Below are positions 22,380 to 33,640 of a stretch of 64,000 nucleotides of DNA, in pieces (the first letter of the stretch is position 1; each line of letters starts with the position of its first letter). The notes beneath the pieces are model-generated. The model was given only the letters and a program-made list of their open reading frames with translations. It was not told where the DNA came from and did no database searches. The DNA lies in the NCBI GenBank assembly GCA_037447655.1, contig JBBHKE010002781.1, forward strand, positions 62,001 through 126,000, written 5' to 3'. The DNA is from Zygnema cylindricum (taxonomy: Eukaryota > Streptophyta > Zygnematophyceae > Zygnematales > Zygnemataceae). A program made the translations under genes and the position numbers.

Positions 22380-22779
22380 AGCCTTGGTTAAGTGAACATA
22401 ACCCTCAAATTAATTGGGAAACTAACACCTTGAGAGTGAAGTCTGAAACAGTTTGAAGGTTTTTCAAGCATTATATTCGAAGAAGTTGCATAGGAATCAT
22501 ATAAATAACATAACCAAGTTGGGAGTGGAAGGTTTGATTTCCGCTAAACAATTTAAAAGCATTTAAAAGATAAAACAAATCATGCTTTCTTGTTATTAGT
22601 AACTCAGGCAATTACTGATAATGGGGGGGAGGAAACACTAACATTGATGTCATTCCTAAATCAGACACCACTAAAACTCTTGAAAAACAAAAATCTGATT
22701 TTGTAACTGACATTAATACATCTAATGTTGTTGTTAAAGATTTGATTTTTGAATTTAGAGATGTTTTCCCAAGTGACTA

Positions 22780-24120
22780 ACCCTCAAGGAGGCCACGTTC
22801 CCGAGATGTGGAACATGTTATTAACCTTGAACCTGAATGTAATCCTCCTGTCATAGGAATTTATAAGCATAGCTTTTTTGAGCAAGAGGGGTTAAAGAAA
22901 GAGATCAAGGAGCTTTTTGAGAATGGACATATTTAACCCAACAAATCACCGTATGGAGCACCAATTCTCTTCGTAAAAAAGGGCGGATGGTTGAGAATGT
23001 GTGTCGACTATCGTAGTTTGAACAAGAATACGGTGAAGGATAAGTATCCGTTACCTTTAATTTATGATTTGATAGATTGTTTAAAGGTGCTAAATTATTT
23101 TCTTTGATTGATATGCGTGGTGGCTTAAATCAGGTGCCAATTAGAACTGAAGGTGTTGATAAAACTGCATTTATAACTAGAGTGGTCATTTTGAATGGGA
23201 TAGTGATGCCATTTGGTTTGACGAATGCACCACCTACTTATCAAAGATTAATGAACCAAACATTTTCATATTATATAGATGAGTTTGTTCAAGTGTCTAT
23301 AGATGATATTTTTATTTACAGCGAATCTAAAGAACAACATGTAATTCATCTAAGGAAAGTGTTGGAAAGGTTAACAGAAAGAAAGTTATATGGAAAATTG
23401 TCAAAATCTAGCTTTATTAAAAGTGAACAATTATTTTTGGGACATATAGTTAGTGGGGAAGGTGTTAAAACAGATCCATCCAAAATTACTGCAATACAAA
23501 ATTGGAAGCAACCCACTAATGTCACAAAAGTTAGATCATTTTTGGGATTGGCCACTTATTACGAAAAATTTATCAAGAACTTCAGTATGATCGACGCACC
23601 ATTGACGGATTTACTTCGGGAGAAAGAGACGTTTGTGTGGGGAGTCGATCAAGAGAGAGCTTTCGAGGAACTAAAAGGGAAGTTGACCTCTGCTCCTACA
23701 CTGGTATATCCTGATCCTGTTGGGGAATTTGAAATTCTGATCAGTACTGATGGATCTGATAAAGGTCTAGGTGCAGTCATAAGTCAAAAAGTCGGCAAAC
23801 ATTTTCATCCTATTGCTTTTGAGTCCAGGAAATTTAATGATGTTGAAAAGAACTATCCAGCACAAGAAAAATAATTACTTGCAATTGTTCATGCATTGGT
23901 GAAATGGCGTTGTTATTTGCATAATAACAAATTTACAAATCGGCGTGATAATAAGGCACTATCCTATCTACAGAGATTAAGTGATGCACAGATTACGACA
24001 AACAGACAGGTTAGATGGATGCAAAAATTAGCATATTTCAAATTTAATGTCAAATATATTCTTGGAAAGACAAATGTAGTCACAGATCCTTTAAGTAGAT
24101 GTTTTGAAATAAGTGTGATG
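22780..24120 (+). pseudogene. Ty3/gypsy reverse transcriptase and RNase H (broken)
   Basis: The RT begins with a spoiled frame (EPECNPPV, then a stop at about 22934) and continues with [25 protein letters not shown] and an open frame at 23077-23874. It keeps MPFGLTNAPPTYQRLMN and a catalytic box reading VSIDDIFIYS in place of the usual YxDD. RNase H starts near FEILISTDGSDKGLGAV with one catalytic Asp and continues past a stop at 23871-23874 to the ILGKTNVVTDPLSR block near 24060-24100. Domain order and motifs are typical, and the stops show it is dead. Confidence 0.92.
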
Positions 24121-24289
24121 GTTCGGAATGAATTTTTTTTAGATGTTGTTAGAAATGGTTATGATAAAGATCCTTATTTTGCTATGATTTGCATGAATAT
24201 TTCGGGAGGGAATTTTGACCCATTAAATGAGAGGCATGTCAAAAACTTTAGAACAGAAGATGGTTTACTGTATTTGCGAAGAAGGAATA

Positions 24290-25440
24290 GATTATGCATT
24301 CTTGGAATGGGAGACTTAAGAAACAACTTTTACAAGAAGCCCATGAGCATTTAGGACATCTAGGTCGAGATAAAACTCTTATTCGGTTGCAAAGTAGATT
24401 GTTTTGGCCATGGATGACAAGAGAGGTGTCGAAACACGTGGAAAGTTGTGTCCCTTGCCAACAAAGTAAACCAAGTAACTAGAAACCTAGTTGTCTCTTA
24501 AAACCTTTAGATATCCTTGAAAGGCCATGGGAATCTCTAGTATAGATTTTATTGTCAGGTTACCAGCTACATCTACATGAAATGACAGTATCATGGTCGT
24601 AGTCGATAGGTTCAGTAAAATGACAATCTTTACCCCTTGCAAAACTACTCATTCAGTTGTAGATATTGCAAAGTTATATTTTGACAACGTGGTCAGACAT
24701 CATGGAGTTCCCCTGTCTATAGTCAGTGATAGGAATTATAAATTTACATCTGTATTTTGGAAAGAATTGCAGCATATTTAGACACTGAATTAAAAATGAG
24801 TACCTGTTATCATCCATAGACAGATGGACAGACAGAAAGGATGAACCGTACACTGGAAGAAATGCTTAAGACTGTTTGCAGTGGAGTTCAGAACACATAG
24901 GAATCTAGACTGACATTAATGGAATTTGCATACAATTATGTAAACATGCTAGTACAGGATTCCCACCATTTGAAGTTGCATACGGATACCAGTCGAGAGA
25001 AGCATTATACTTAATAACAAGGGTCATTTAAGAGAATAGGGGTTCTGGAACGGAATTTTGGGAATACATTCAAGCGGTTTGGAAAACAGTCCGGGATGCA
25101 TTAGTGGAGGCACAAAGAAAGCAAAAACTAAATGCAAACCGCAAACAGGGTGATTGGATGGTAAGCACGATGACAAGGTTTGGCTTTCAACAACTCATTA
25201 CAGGTGCAAGATAGAGGGACAAGCGGATCCTACTGGGATATTTGCTCCTAAGTACATCGGACCATTTACTCTAATAGAGATGATATCGTCAGTAGCTGCC
25301 AAATTGGAATTTCCGCCTTCAACAAAAAATCATCCAGTGATACACATCAGCCAGTTAAAACCAGCAAATCATCAACCAACTGATGGAGACTTGGAGTTGA
25401 ATCCCTCAATAATCATAGAACCTGAGGTTCAAAGATGGGT
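24290..25440 (+). pseudogene. Ty3/gypsy integrase (broken)
   Basis: The N-terminal HHCC zinc finger is complete in a short frame at 24294-24482 (HLGHLGRDKT ... CVPCQQSK). The core follows with the first Asp in VVVDRFSKM and the second in IVSDRNYKFTS; the Glu lies in a TERMNRTLEEML segment near 24835-24870. A stop at about 24779 and frame shifts break it. The C-terminal part includes DKVWLSTTHYR and GPFTLIEMI. Confidence 0.9.
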
Positions 25441-25597
25441 AATAGATTAGGTTGGTCAACGGTTTAAGGTCAGCAATACTATATTCTGGCAAGTGCATTA
25501 TCTAGGAAGGCCAGAAGATGAGTTAACTTTAAAAGATAAAAACTCTGAGTTTTTACAAAGGTATTGGAGGGATAATAATATAGAAGTCCCGTCTTGA
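25441..25597 (+). pseudogene. Chromodomain-like tail of the Ty3/gypsy polyprotein
   Basis: After the stop at 25447 the same frame continues with FWQVHYLGRPEDELTLK and LQRYWRDNN before a final stop. This resembles the C-terminal half of a retroelement chromodomain, which in chromoviruses targets integration to chromatin. The resemblance is partial. Confidence 0.55.
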
Positions 25598-25630
25598 GAA
25601 TAAAATGTGTTTTAACTTAGGTCAGTTAAA

Positions 25631-25646
25631 TATAAGGAGGGGATGA
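25631..25646 (+). other. Polypurine tract
   Basis: The purine-rich run AAGGAGGGGATGA lies immediately before the 3' LTR, where plus-strand DNA priming would start. Confidence 0.75.
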
Positions 25647-26622
25647 TGTAATTGTAATAGTGGATCGAACTTGTTTGTAAATAGGTATTTAAGTATTTCG
25701 AAAATAGAGTTTTTGAAATTGAAAGACGTCCGCGAAAGAATCGCACGATTTAGGCTTGAATTTTAAAAGATATAGTGATTGGTGTATTTAGGCGACACCG
25801 CGAGGTCAAAATAATGATTGGGTGTTCATTGTTACGGGTTAAAGGTCAAACTATACTTGGAATTTAAGGCGTACGTTTATAAAGTACTAAACGAAATCAA
25901 TATTTAGTTTGGTACGCACGATGCTTCGTTTCGTACAATTTTTAGTACGAAACGTCACATTCAGTTTATGGAATTTCGTAGAAAGTTTCGCGCGCGAAAT
26001 TTGCGACACACGTTCTTGCGAAGTCGCGTTTCGTTTGGCGCCCACTTTTGCACGTAAATGTTACGTAGTGAAATGTAGCGTTTGATTGGTTAGAAATGCT
26101 ACGTAGTTAGTAAGAGATTTCGCACGTTTTCGCATTGGTCGGTTTTAGTCCTTGCTGATCAATGATTGGCCCACGTTAAACTTGTTCAGTGTAGCGTTGA
26201 CTCTGGCTTGGCGAGTCCAGGGCGATGATAGATAAATACTGAAGTCTAAGAGGAGAGTAAACATCTTTTCCTTTGGAAAAGTTTGTGGAAATTTTGACTG
26301 ATCTTGGTCTTGAGCGATTAAATCCAAATTGGAGCATTGCCATTTTTGGCACTGAAATCTCTTACAAACCAAGTAGTGTTTTAGTAGTTAAGAGATAGAA
26401 TATCTAAGAGTGGAGAGCAGTGGAAAATACTTTAATAAGAAGAGTTGAGCCACGAGGGCAAGAGACCAAGCTAATGTTATGTGGACAAAAGCTTCTTCTA
26501 ATTTAAAGTTTAACCTTATGTGGGTGCTTTCCAATGTGGATGTGTATTTCCAATGTGTGGAATGTGTGGTTAAAATTGATAGAAGTAATGGGATATTCTG
26601 AGAGGTAGGAGATCCTATTACA
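25647..26622 (+). repeat. 3' LTR of the Ty3/gypsy element
   Basis: 976 bp, the same length as the 5' LTR, from TGTAATTGTAAT to CCTATTACA. It is followed by the target duplication ATTAA. Confidence 0.95.
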
Positions 26623-26702
26623 ATTAAATACAGTAGAGTACACCGCAAATCGTAATTAGAGAAAAGAAAAAATTAGAGTAAAAACACAAAAAAAATCAAT
26701 TA

Positions 26703-27500
26703 GGGTACTTTGGCATGTGCTAAAGTTACGGTTATTTTCTATCGTTTTCTTTCGTAACTTAGAAAAAAACGAGAAAATCCGCAGCCGCACCAAAAAATTG
26801 AAATTAACACTGTACAAGTTGCGTTACCTTTAAACTTTATGCGTAGTGCGATGCAATTTGTCGTATAACGCATTTCGACCCATTTTCGCATCCTTCCAAC
26901 ACATGTTCAAACTTTACATCAAATCACCTCGAGAGGTGATTTAAATATAGTCAAATAAGGTGAGAAAATAGGCAGATGATGTTGCACGTGTCGGAGGTTT
27001 TTTCAATTTTTGTGCGCGGAGTACCAAAATAAAAACCCCACTGCACGTTTACAGCATGTGCGAACCGTGTTCCATGCGTTTATTTCTGTACATGGGCAGT
27101 CTCTCTCAAACACACGTGATTCACACATACGGCGTAGGAAAAACATTTGGAACCTGCCGACAAGTGGGAATACGAAAACGAAACCACATTTCTGTGCGAC
27201 AGTGAAAGGTATTTTAGGGTTTCGACACGTCGACAATGTAGCGTACAGACATTACCAAGTTACAAAAGTTGTATAGCATGCGGAGAGACGCCTCAAATTG
27301 AAGCCGAGTGGAAGTTTCGCCTCATTTTGTGTACCACTTCATCTGTCATATTGTTTCGTACATGTCTACGTAAGTCACATTTTTAAGTAATAAGTTATTT
27401 GCGTTTTCATCTGAATGCTCTGAAAGTTGTGCGGAGAATCTTCACTAAAACACAAAGTCACAAAACTAAGTTTCGTTTACCTGCGAAATTGCCCTTAGAG
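26703..27500. mobile_element. Unknown insertion in the MITE
   Basis: About 800 bp interrupts homology to the 37.8-kb MITE between its CAATTAG and GAGTTATGAAC sequences. The ends carry a weak inverted similarity (AGGGTACTTTGGCA against AGGGCAATTTCGCA). Overlapping frames on both strands at 27003-27276 show no known motif. Confidence 0.5.
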
Positions 27501-27620
27501 TTATGAACGCTAATTTGTGTGATAAAACTATTTCACAAAGGAAGTTTACTCTAATATATTGAAGTACTCAATATTGGGTTATGTCGGCAATAATTATCCG
27601 CGCAGTAATTATGAACACTA

Positions 27621-28680
27621 GTGTTGGTTTTAGGAAACCTTTAGTCCTCTCTATATCACATTGATATGCTGCCATGCTGCGCTGGTCACACCGCAGCCAT
27701 AACAACATGTATGAAAAAGATATTGTGCTACCATGCTGCGTTGGTCACATCGCAGTCATAGCAGCTTGCGTACAAGGTACTAAGAGTATTGAACGTACGG
27801 AATTGGACTTCAAGAGACGCGAAAAAACTTAGAATGTGTTAGAGAAATGTGTTGAATGTGTTAAAGAAATGGTCGGCGGACCCCGATGCGATCAGATGAT
27901 TAATATTCGAAATGATTTAAATTGTACGTCGGCCGTACGAAACATAATGCGGCGGTCAACATGTGATGAATTGGATGCCACCGAAGCTGCGGACGACAGC
28001 GTCGTCAGTTTGGTGAGGGACCCGAAATCGCGTCCATCACATGATATTTATTTTGGACGGTCCTGATTCGTTTGACGGAATTCATAAGACGTGTAAATAT
28101 TTAACAATGTTTTGTCCTGTGCATTAATTATTAGTGTAGATCTCAGGTACACTCACATTAATAGAGGTAGTTGATTGATTACGTACGGTTGGTATGCCTC
28201 CGTTCAGTTAGTAGTAAGCTGTAGTGTATATTTGTAGGACATATTCATTTCTTTTCTAGGAACTTTTTGGACCGAAACTGTTTTGCTCCTTTTTGGGAAT
28301 TTCATCTGAGAATTTCTCTCAGTTCTATCGGCAGAATTATCTGGAATATTGCATGTGTGTTCCTCCTTGTATTGGAAATATTGTGGAAAATTTGCAGACC
28401 TATTGTGTTTCTGATTTTCTTGGGGCTTCATTGTGAAATTGGTCATATTTATCAAAGTTCTGGCAGGCTGTTTTTCTGCAACTTTGACTGGGTGTTGTGA
28501 TTATTCGGTTTGGTATTGTTATATGAAAATTGGTGGGAATACTAAGTGGCTTAGGAACTATCTGGTTGAGTAGTTTCATCTTGGTTTGGTTATTTTGTAG
28601 AATTCTGAGTGGAATCAAAGAAGGCTGTTTTGGGGTAGTCTGTGGTGCTTCCGAGGGTACATTTATGGCTGAAAATGGCT
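27621..28680 (+). mobile_element. Copia-LTR-related insertion within the MITE
   Basis: It starts GTGTTGGTTTTAGGAAACC, like the copia LTR at 1273, and its later part (28350-28440, GCATGTGTGTTCC, AATTTGCAGACCTA, CTTCATTGTGAA) matches 1704-1790. A short ATGGCTGAAAATGGCT start lies near its end, in the position of the gag-like start at 1851. Flanks are ATGAACACTA (27611-27620) and ATGAACAACA (28681-28690). The MITE sequence resumes at 28691. Confidence 0.65.
27665..27770 (+). repeat. Two-copy direct repeat, period about 59 bp
   Basis: CCATGCTGCGCTGGTCACAC and its near copy CCATGCTGCGTTGGTCACAT occur at about 27672 and 27731 with similar surroundings. It lies inside the copia-related insertion. 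Confidence 0.7.
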
Positions 28681-29122
28681 ATGAACAACAAATTACGTAG
28701 ACGTACAAAATCTGTCAGTCCGTATAGCTTGACGTCATTATGACGTTAGTACTATTTGTCTCACTGAATGTGAGTTAATGTTCACACTGAAGACGATGTT
28801 CTCGACGAACGAGAGTTATGCGAACGGCTTTTTTTTTCGATGTGATTGATTTTTTTGTTTAGTGCGATTTCACGTGCGAGCGAGATTCTATTAAATCATT
28901 ATTTGTACATTTTTACTTATAAAAGTACATTTTTGCACGGTCGGACGTCGTCAATACTCCACACTATTTAAAACGAACCTATATTATAATTGTTTACTCT
29001 AATTAAACCTTACCTTAAATGTATAATGAAAAATTTAAAATCATTTACTCTATTTAAGGTGATAGAGTCGAAATTTAGGGCGACAAAATTAGCGTTATTT
29101 ACTCTAATTACGATTTGTGGTG

Positions 29123-29785
29123 TAGTGTCTATTGTAGTGTCCATACTATACAACATTGTTTTGTTTTGTACTCTTAGTATCGTGGAAGGTATAAAAGAGA
29201 TGTACCACTAATTTTGTTATTATTCAGGTACGAGCAGGTACTGGCGGGTACGGGTAGTCGCGAGATATCGAGTTTTGGCTAATTTTATTTTTTTGTTAAC
29301 TCGTATGAGGTACCAGGTCACAAATTAGGAGCGTACAATAACCAGGTAGGATTTTGGGTGTTCATATTTTGCAAAAAAAAAATGTTGGATTCGGATATAT
29401 AAAATATATAAAATAATTTTGACTTTTGCAATCTCTGATCCGTGTTTGAATTTGTTTTTAATTTCATATCGGTATCGCAAATGTTCGAAGTTGTGAGGAG
29501 GTATCACACGCTAAACCAGATTACCACTTTCATGTTGTACAGGTGTCAATAGTCACAAAAGTAAAAATTTAAAAAACCCGAATCCGACATTTTTCCTTTT
29601 TTCAAAATATGAACACCTGAAATCCGGCCGGGTTATTACACGCTCATAAAATACCCGCCCGAACCCGAATAATAACAAAATTGGTCGCATATATCTCTTT
29701 TACCTTCCACGGTATCAAGAGTACAAAGTATAATAATGTTGGATAGCATGGACAATAATGTACTGTGTAGTAATGTACTGTAGTG
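29123..29785. mobile_element. Second foldback element, about 660 bp
   Basis: Arms 29123-29400 and 29570-29785 are inverted copies. Matching landmarks are the CTATACAACATT/AATGTTGGATAG ends, TTTGTACTCTTAGTATCGTGG with its complement near 29705-29730, and GTGTTCATATTTTGCAAAA with its complement near 29600-29620. Nothing is encoded. Sequence just outside the right arm is shared with 18340-18425. Confidence 0.7.
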
Positions 29786-30044
29786 GAACTTACCTACGAA
29801 ACCTTCAATATATTTCGTTTTTTGCTTACTCGGTGAGCAAAAAACGAAATTCGCGAACATTTTACCATCAGGTCGTGCCAATAAACAAGCCCTCACCTAC
29901 GTGCCATTTTTTCGTTAGTACTAAGTAAGCTTGTGCTCACATGTTGAAAATAGTTTGTTCGGAAGTTTGTTGTAAACACTTTCTGCCGATATGTTAGATT
30001 TCCTAGAAATCCGGGATTCGGCATGTCCAACACTTGGGTAAATT

Positions 30045-30117
30045 TGAGCCGGCCAGGGTTCGAACCTGGAACCTTTCACTTTCAACTGCGAACGCATTAC
30101 CACTGGGCCACCAGCTC
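30045..30117 (-). tRNA. tRNA-like sequence (pseudo-tRNA or SINE head)
   Basis: On the minus strand a 73-base unit has an acceptor stem GAGCTGG/CCGGCTC (one G-T pair) and discriminator A. It has an A box TGGCCCAGTGG, a perfect T-arm CCAGG-TTCGAAC-CCTGG and a B box GGTTCGAACCC. The best anticodon stem (TTCGC/GTGAA) leaves an eight-base loop and the D stem is weak, so the anticodon is not assignable. A decayed tRNA gene or a tRNA-derived SINE head are the likely readings. Confidence 0.45.
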
Positions 30118-30234
30118 GATGTAGACTGGCGGGTCCGTACCCATTTATTACTGGCCGCTCGAGTATGGATATTCCATATTCTACCCCGTATTGGACTGGC
30201 TTCACGTGCCAATCCAACACTTACTAAAGATATG

Positions 30235-30293
30235 TACCGGCGACAGGATTTGATCCTGGTACCTGCCGACCGGCAAACAGTCAGCAGCCGGTA
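30235..30293 (-). repeat. Second tRNA-like structured sequence
   Basis: A 59-base segment has perfectly paired ends TACCGGC/GCCGGTA and an internal CAGGA/TCCTG stem around a B-box-like core. It shares TAACGGCTAAG and CCGGTCGG elements with the half-tRNA at 362-430. It is too short for a normal tRNA. Confidence 0.35.
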
Positions 30294-30299
30294 GCCTTA

Positions 30300-32130
30300 G
30301 CCGTTAAGTCTAGGAGTAGTGATATGTACTATATGGTTTGATAATTACTTAAACATTTATACGTAGGATAGTTCATTTAACTGTAACTAATTACGGGAGA
30401 TATATATCCAGTAAATGTAAAAGTATGGATTTCGGTACGGATAAGAAACCAATACCGCGCATTTAATTCTTTAGTGAAACGAATACCGCGCATGTATTTA
30501 TTACGGCTACGATTAAATGTGAATTTAATCGGACGGCCGGAATTAACGCCGAGATCGCGGAAGAGGATTTCGGCGGTTTGTGGTCATCGCCACATCGGAT
30601 GACACGTGGCGGAATGACATTGGATCGCGGCATCTCCGAGGATTAAGGGAGCGAATCCGGACATACCACGTGTCGACATTTAGGCCATGTCGTACAATGG
30701 CCGTACATAAAGTACACCGGCAGCTGTACTTTTGTGTACGAAACTGAAATCTGATTGGCTCCGTACATCAGTAGATAGAGTCTGTGAGAGAGATAGGACT
30801 TAGAAAAATTAGAAGATAGGACCCTCTCTCCCAGAGAGCTTCTGTACAAAAGGTCAACTTTGACCCTCCATAACTTACTGCTCAGGGGAGCAAATTCAGA
30901 GATTCTTTTTGCTATCGACTCAGGGGAGTCTTGTCTTCACAGGGGTGAAGTTGGTCAGAGTTTTTGTCTGCCAAGGTGGCAGTTATTTTTGCTGAAACAC
31001 AAAGGGGTCAGGGTTATCCTAGAGGCTTCTTGGAAGCTGTCCACTCTGAGGACTTATGGAGGTCTCAGAGTTTCACAATACTTGTGCACGCTTTTAATTG
31101 CATGCCTCATAAATTAATAACATGTACGAAAATCAATTGTATCTTGTTTCCTTGCTCCATCTCTCTATCTTTTAATTTGGCTTGTCCTTTTATCCGTCTC
31201 TCTATTTGAGTTTGGTTTTCTTTTCTTTCTCTTTTTTTCTTTTGTTTATATTTGTTTTTCTGTTTCATTGTCCTTCACACTATTGGCTTGTTAAAAGGTA
31301 TTTTTATTTTTCATTTTAGTGAGATTTTCTTTATGTAAAACAAATTTGATGGATCGATAATCAAGATAGAAATATCTCACATTAGATAAAACATAAGCAA
31401 AAGCGGAATCATAAACATAATTCCACACATATAGAGAACTCTAGCGAAAGCCAATATATTTCACCTTAATATTTGCTCTAGAAATGACGTTTTCCCCTCT
31501 CACTCTAACTCTTTATGTGCTTTGAACAATTAGATGGAAAAGGACCAAACAACACCGAATGAAAAGGGTTACTACATTCCTTATAAACTCAAATCCCAAT
31601 GTATAACAAAGGTCGCGAAGGTCCATTATTTTGTATTAAATGTACAAAAATGTTTTCAAATTGTCAAGTCGATGTACGAAATAAACCAAATTCAATAAGA
31701 CTTTATGTTGTCATACGAACCAAGTGCATGGCGCTTGCTTCATTTTATAGAGTGACTTGCGAACCCGCCAGATTTTTCCTTCTCGTGAAACCACACCTTA
31801 CGAAACCATTGTATGTACCTTTTCCTCTAACCCTCCGTTTAAAAAAGACGTCTCTAAGTCGATTTCATGGGTGTGTGTCTTCTTAACCGTCGTAATGGCA
31901 ACAAACTGTTACGATTCATTGAATAACCGTACGCGCACAAAATCTGCTCGATTTCGCATCAGTACTGTACTTTCTAAAATATATCGTGAAAGTACTTCAA
32001 CGTACAACTTCGCGAATTTACTTCTATGTTTGTTTCGCGTTTCACATTTGTTGTTTCCTTTCACGTCTATAATTGTTGTACGTATAGTCTAGTACGATAA
32101 CACTTTTGATTTGTGTAGAACTGTACAGTA
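30300..32130. other. Intergenic DNA, partly promoter- or LTR-like
   Basis: The part at about 30480-30850 is G+C-richer with repeated ACCGCGCAT and ACACGTGGC/CCACGTGTC motifs. The part at 30850-31100 contains CAGGGGA repeats (30885, 30920, 30938). It could belong to an LTR or leader of a mobile element, but no coding domain or repeat partner was found. From 31150 to 32120 the DNA is plain AT-rich intergenic sequence. Confidence 0.35.
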
Positions 32131-32286
32131 CACCGCGAATCGTTATTAGCGTTATGAACTCTATATCGGCTTCCCCAAATTTGGACATTAATACCTTAAA
32201 TATATTAAACTACACTATTTAAGGACGTGGACCATAATCTGCCACGTATCCTGGCACTTTCTCAACGCTAATAACGATTCGCGGTG
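32131..32286. mobile_element. TA-target MITE, 156 bp
   Basis: Ends CACCGCGAATCGTTATTAGC and GCTAATAACGATTCGCGGTG are perfect inverted repeats flanked by TA. The inner TATTTAAGGACGTGG segment is shared with the copy near 59305. Confidence 0.9.
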
Positions 32287-32287
32287 T

Positions 32288-32929
32288 ACCGTATAGTGTT
32301 TTCACGTGGCAATAGCATATAAACTTTATCGGGTGCGCATTTTAATGTGGGGAATTGATAATGACAATGACTGTTTTGGTTGCGGACAGACACTTACGTC
32401 ATTTTGTCAAAAAACGTACCCTTAAAGTACACACAGGTACGAATAAAGCACCGTTGAGTACAAATTTGACGGTCAATCGGTTGAACAACTTTGACTTTGA
32501 AAATATTTTTCAACCGCTTAAAATTATGCCGCACTTGCGAACGTCGACCGTCATAATAAATTCAGCAATTCACACGATCGGCGAACGCTTACGGTAACAA
32601 AACTGCGGCAACCACATGTAAATAAAAAGTGTCACAGACAGTCACTTTTTGTCGTTATGTGAGCTCCACGGTGAGAGAACTTAGCCGCAAAATTGAAATT
32701 TAATCGTATTATCGTTACATTGAACTTAGGGTGTGTCCCCATGTGGCTAAGTTCGGGTTTTTTTCTGTCGTTTTCCTTTAAATAACGTGCGACCACAGAT
32801 TGTAAACGTTGACAACCGTCACAGGTATTGTCGACGTATACAATTGTCACAAGCGTAAGTTACGATTTCGTCCTTACAGACATAGGGACACTTGAAAACC
32901 GGGTCCGACAGATCCGCGCTAAAATACAA
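32288..32929. other. Intergenic DNA, nothing recognised
   Basis: A short inverted pair TGGCTAAGTTC/GAACTTAGCC connects about 32675-32690 and 32740-32752. No gene is supported. Confidence 0.35.
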
Positions 32930-33640
32930 AGTAAGTTCGCTAAGTTACAAGTACATGGGGGCATACCCAAATACTTCGTTCACTTCTCCATCAGGTTCTG
33001 TTTACAATGGAATCTATCTCGTACGTGCTTTCTTTCGATTGGATGCACGTAGATTCATGTTTTGACGGCAAGCGTGGTGAAAGATTCCAAAAGCAAAATG
33101 TCCAAACTTGTATCCATACAACCAGCCGCAAAATAAGATTGACCGGAATGTACAGGTTGTACGTACCTGTTTTGTAAGCAGGCGCAACAAATTTCAGATG
33201 ACGATGGATGGAGGCGTCACGACACATTCTTCAACAAACTTTTTGCGGTGGTTTTCGTCAGATCTGATTCTCGCCTGTTCGAAGGCGCGTGGCGTATGTC
33301 CGAAGGCGCGTGGCAAATGTCCGAAGGCGCGCGGGTCATACGTGACCTTTCCACGTGTAAACATTTTACACGTCCGGTGATTGGCTAGTGTCCTCCCTGA
33401 GGAGAGTAATTAATGACTGGACGAAGTGACTGCTTGCTTCGGTAACACATAATTGGACGGTCGACGTCGTCGCCCAAAAGTTTGGAGAATCTTGACGAAT
33501 CTCTAGTGATGATGTTTTATTAAAAAAAAAAAAAAAACAGTACGACCATGTACGAAAATGTGTTGGATATGTACCTTTTTCCTATAAAGAACCTCACTTT
33601 TTGCCTGATGGAGGTTCACCCTAAGTTAGCAATTGATGTA
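32930..33640. repeat. Decayed relative of the 4.8-6.3-kb foldback (one arm)
   Basis: Landmarks of one arm of the large foldback occur in the same order: CGGACGTC-type and GAGGAGA segments, TTTGGAGAATCTTGACGAATC, TTTTATTAAAAAAA, a GTACGA stretch, then CACTTTTTGCCTGATGGAGG and TTCACCCTA. Within it, GAAGGCGCG recurs at 33281, 33302 and 33323, a 21-bp three-copy repeat. Confidence 0.55.

Larger units (their letters stand above)
18902..26622 (+). mobile_element. Full-length degenerate Ty3/gypsy LTR retrotransposon (chromovirus-like)
   Basis: The element is 7721 bp with two 976-bp LTRs starting TG and ending CA. Perfect 5-bp target duplications ATTAA lie at 18897-18901 and 26623-26627. A primer binding site follows the 5' LTR, and a polypurine tract precedes the 3' LTR. 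The order is gag, protease, reverse transcriptase, RNase H, integrase and a chromodomain-like tail, which is Ty3/gypsy order. Every coding region carries stops or frame breaks, and the LTRs differ by many substitutions, so the insertion is old and cannot move itself. Confidence 0.95.
26641..29122. mobile_element. TA-target MITE broken up by two insertions
   Basis: The left end CACCGCAAATCGTAATTAGA and right end TCTAATTACGATTTGTGGTG are flanked by TA. The parts between match the 596-bp MITE at 37793-38388 in order. Two insertions separate them: about 26703-27500, of unknown origin, and 27621-28680, related to the copia LTR at 1274. The uninterrupted copy at 37.8 kb shows where each insertion begins and ends. 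Confidence 0.8.

Noticed and set aside
30045-30117. Functional tRNA gene
   Set aside because: The anticodon stem only pairs if the loop has eight bases and the D stem is weak, so no reliable anticodon can be read.
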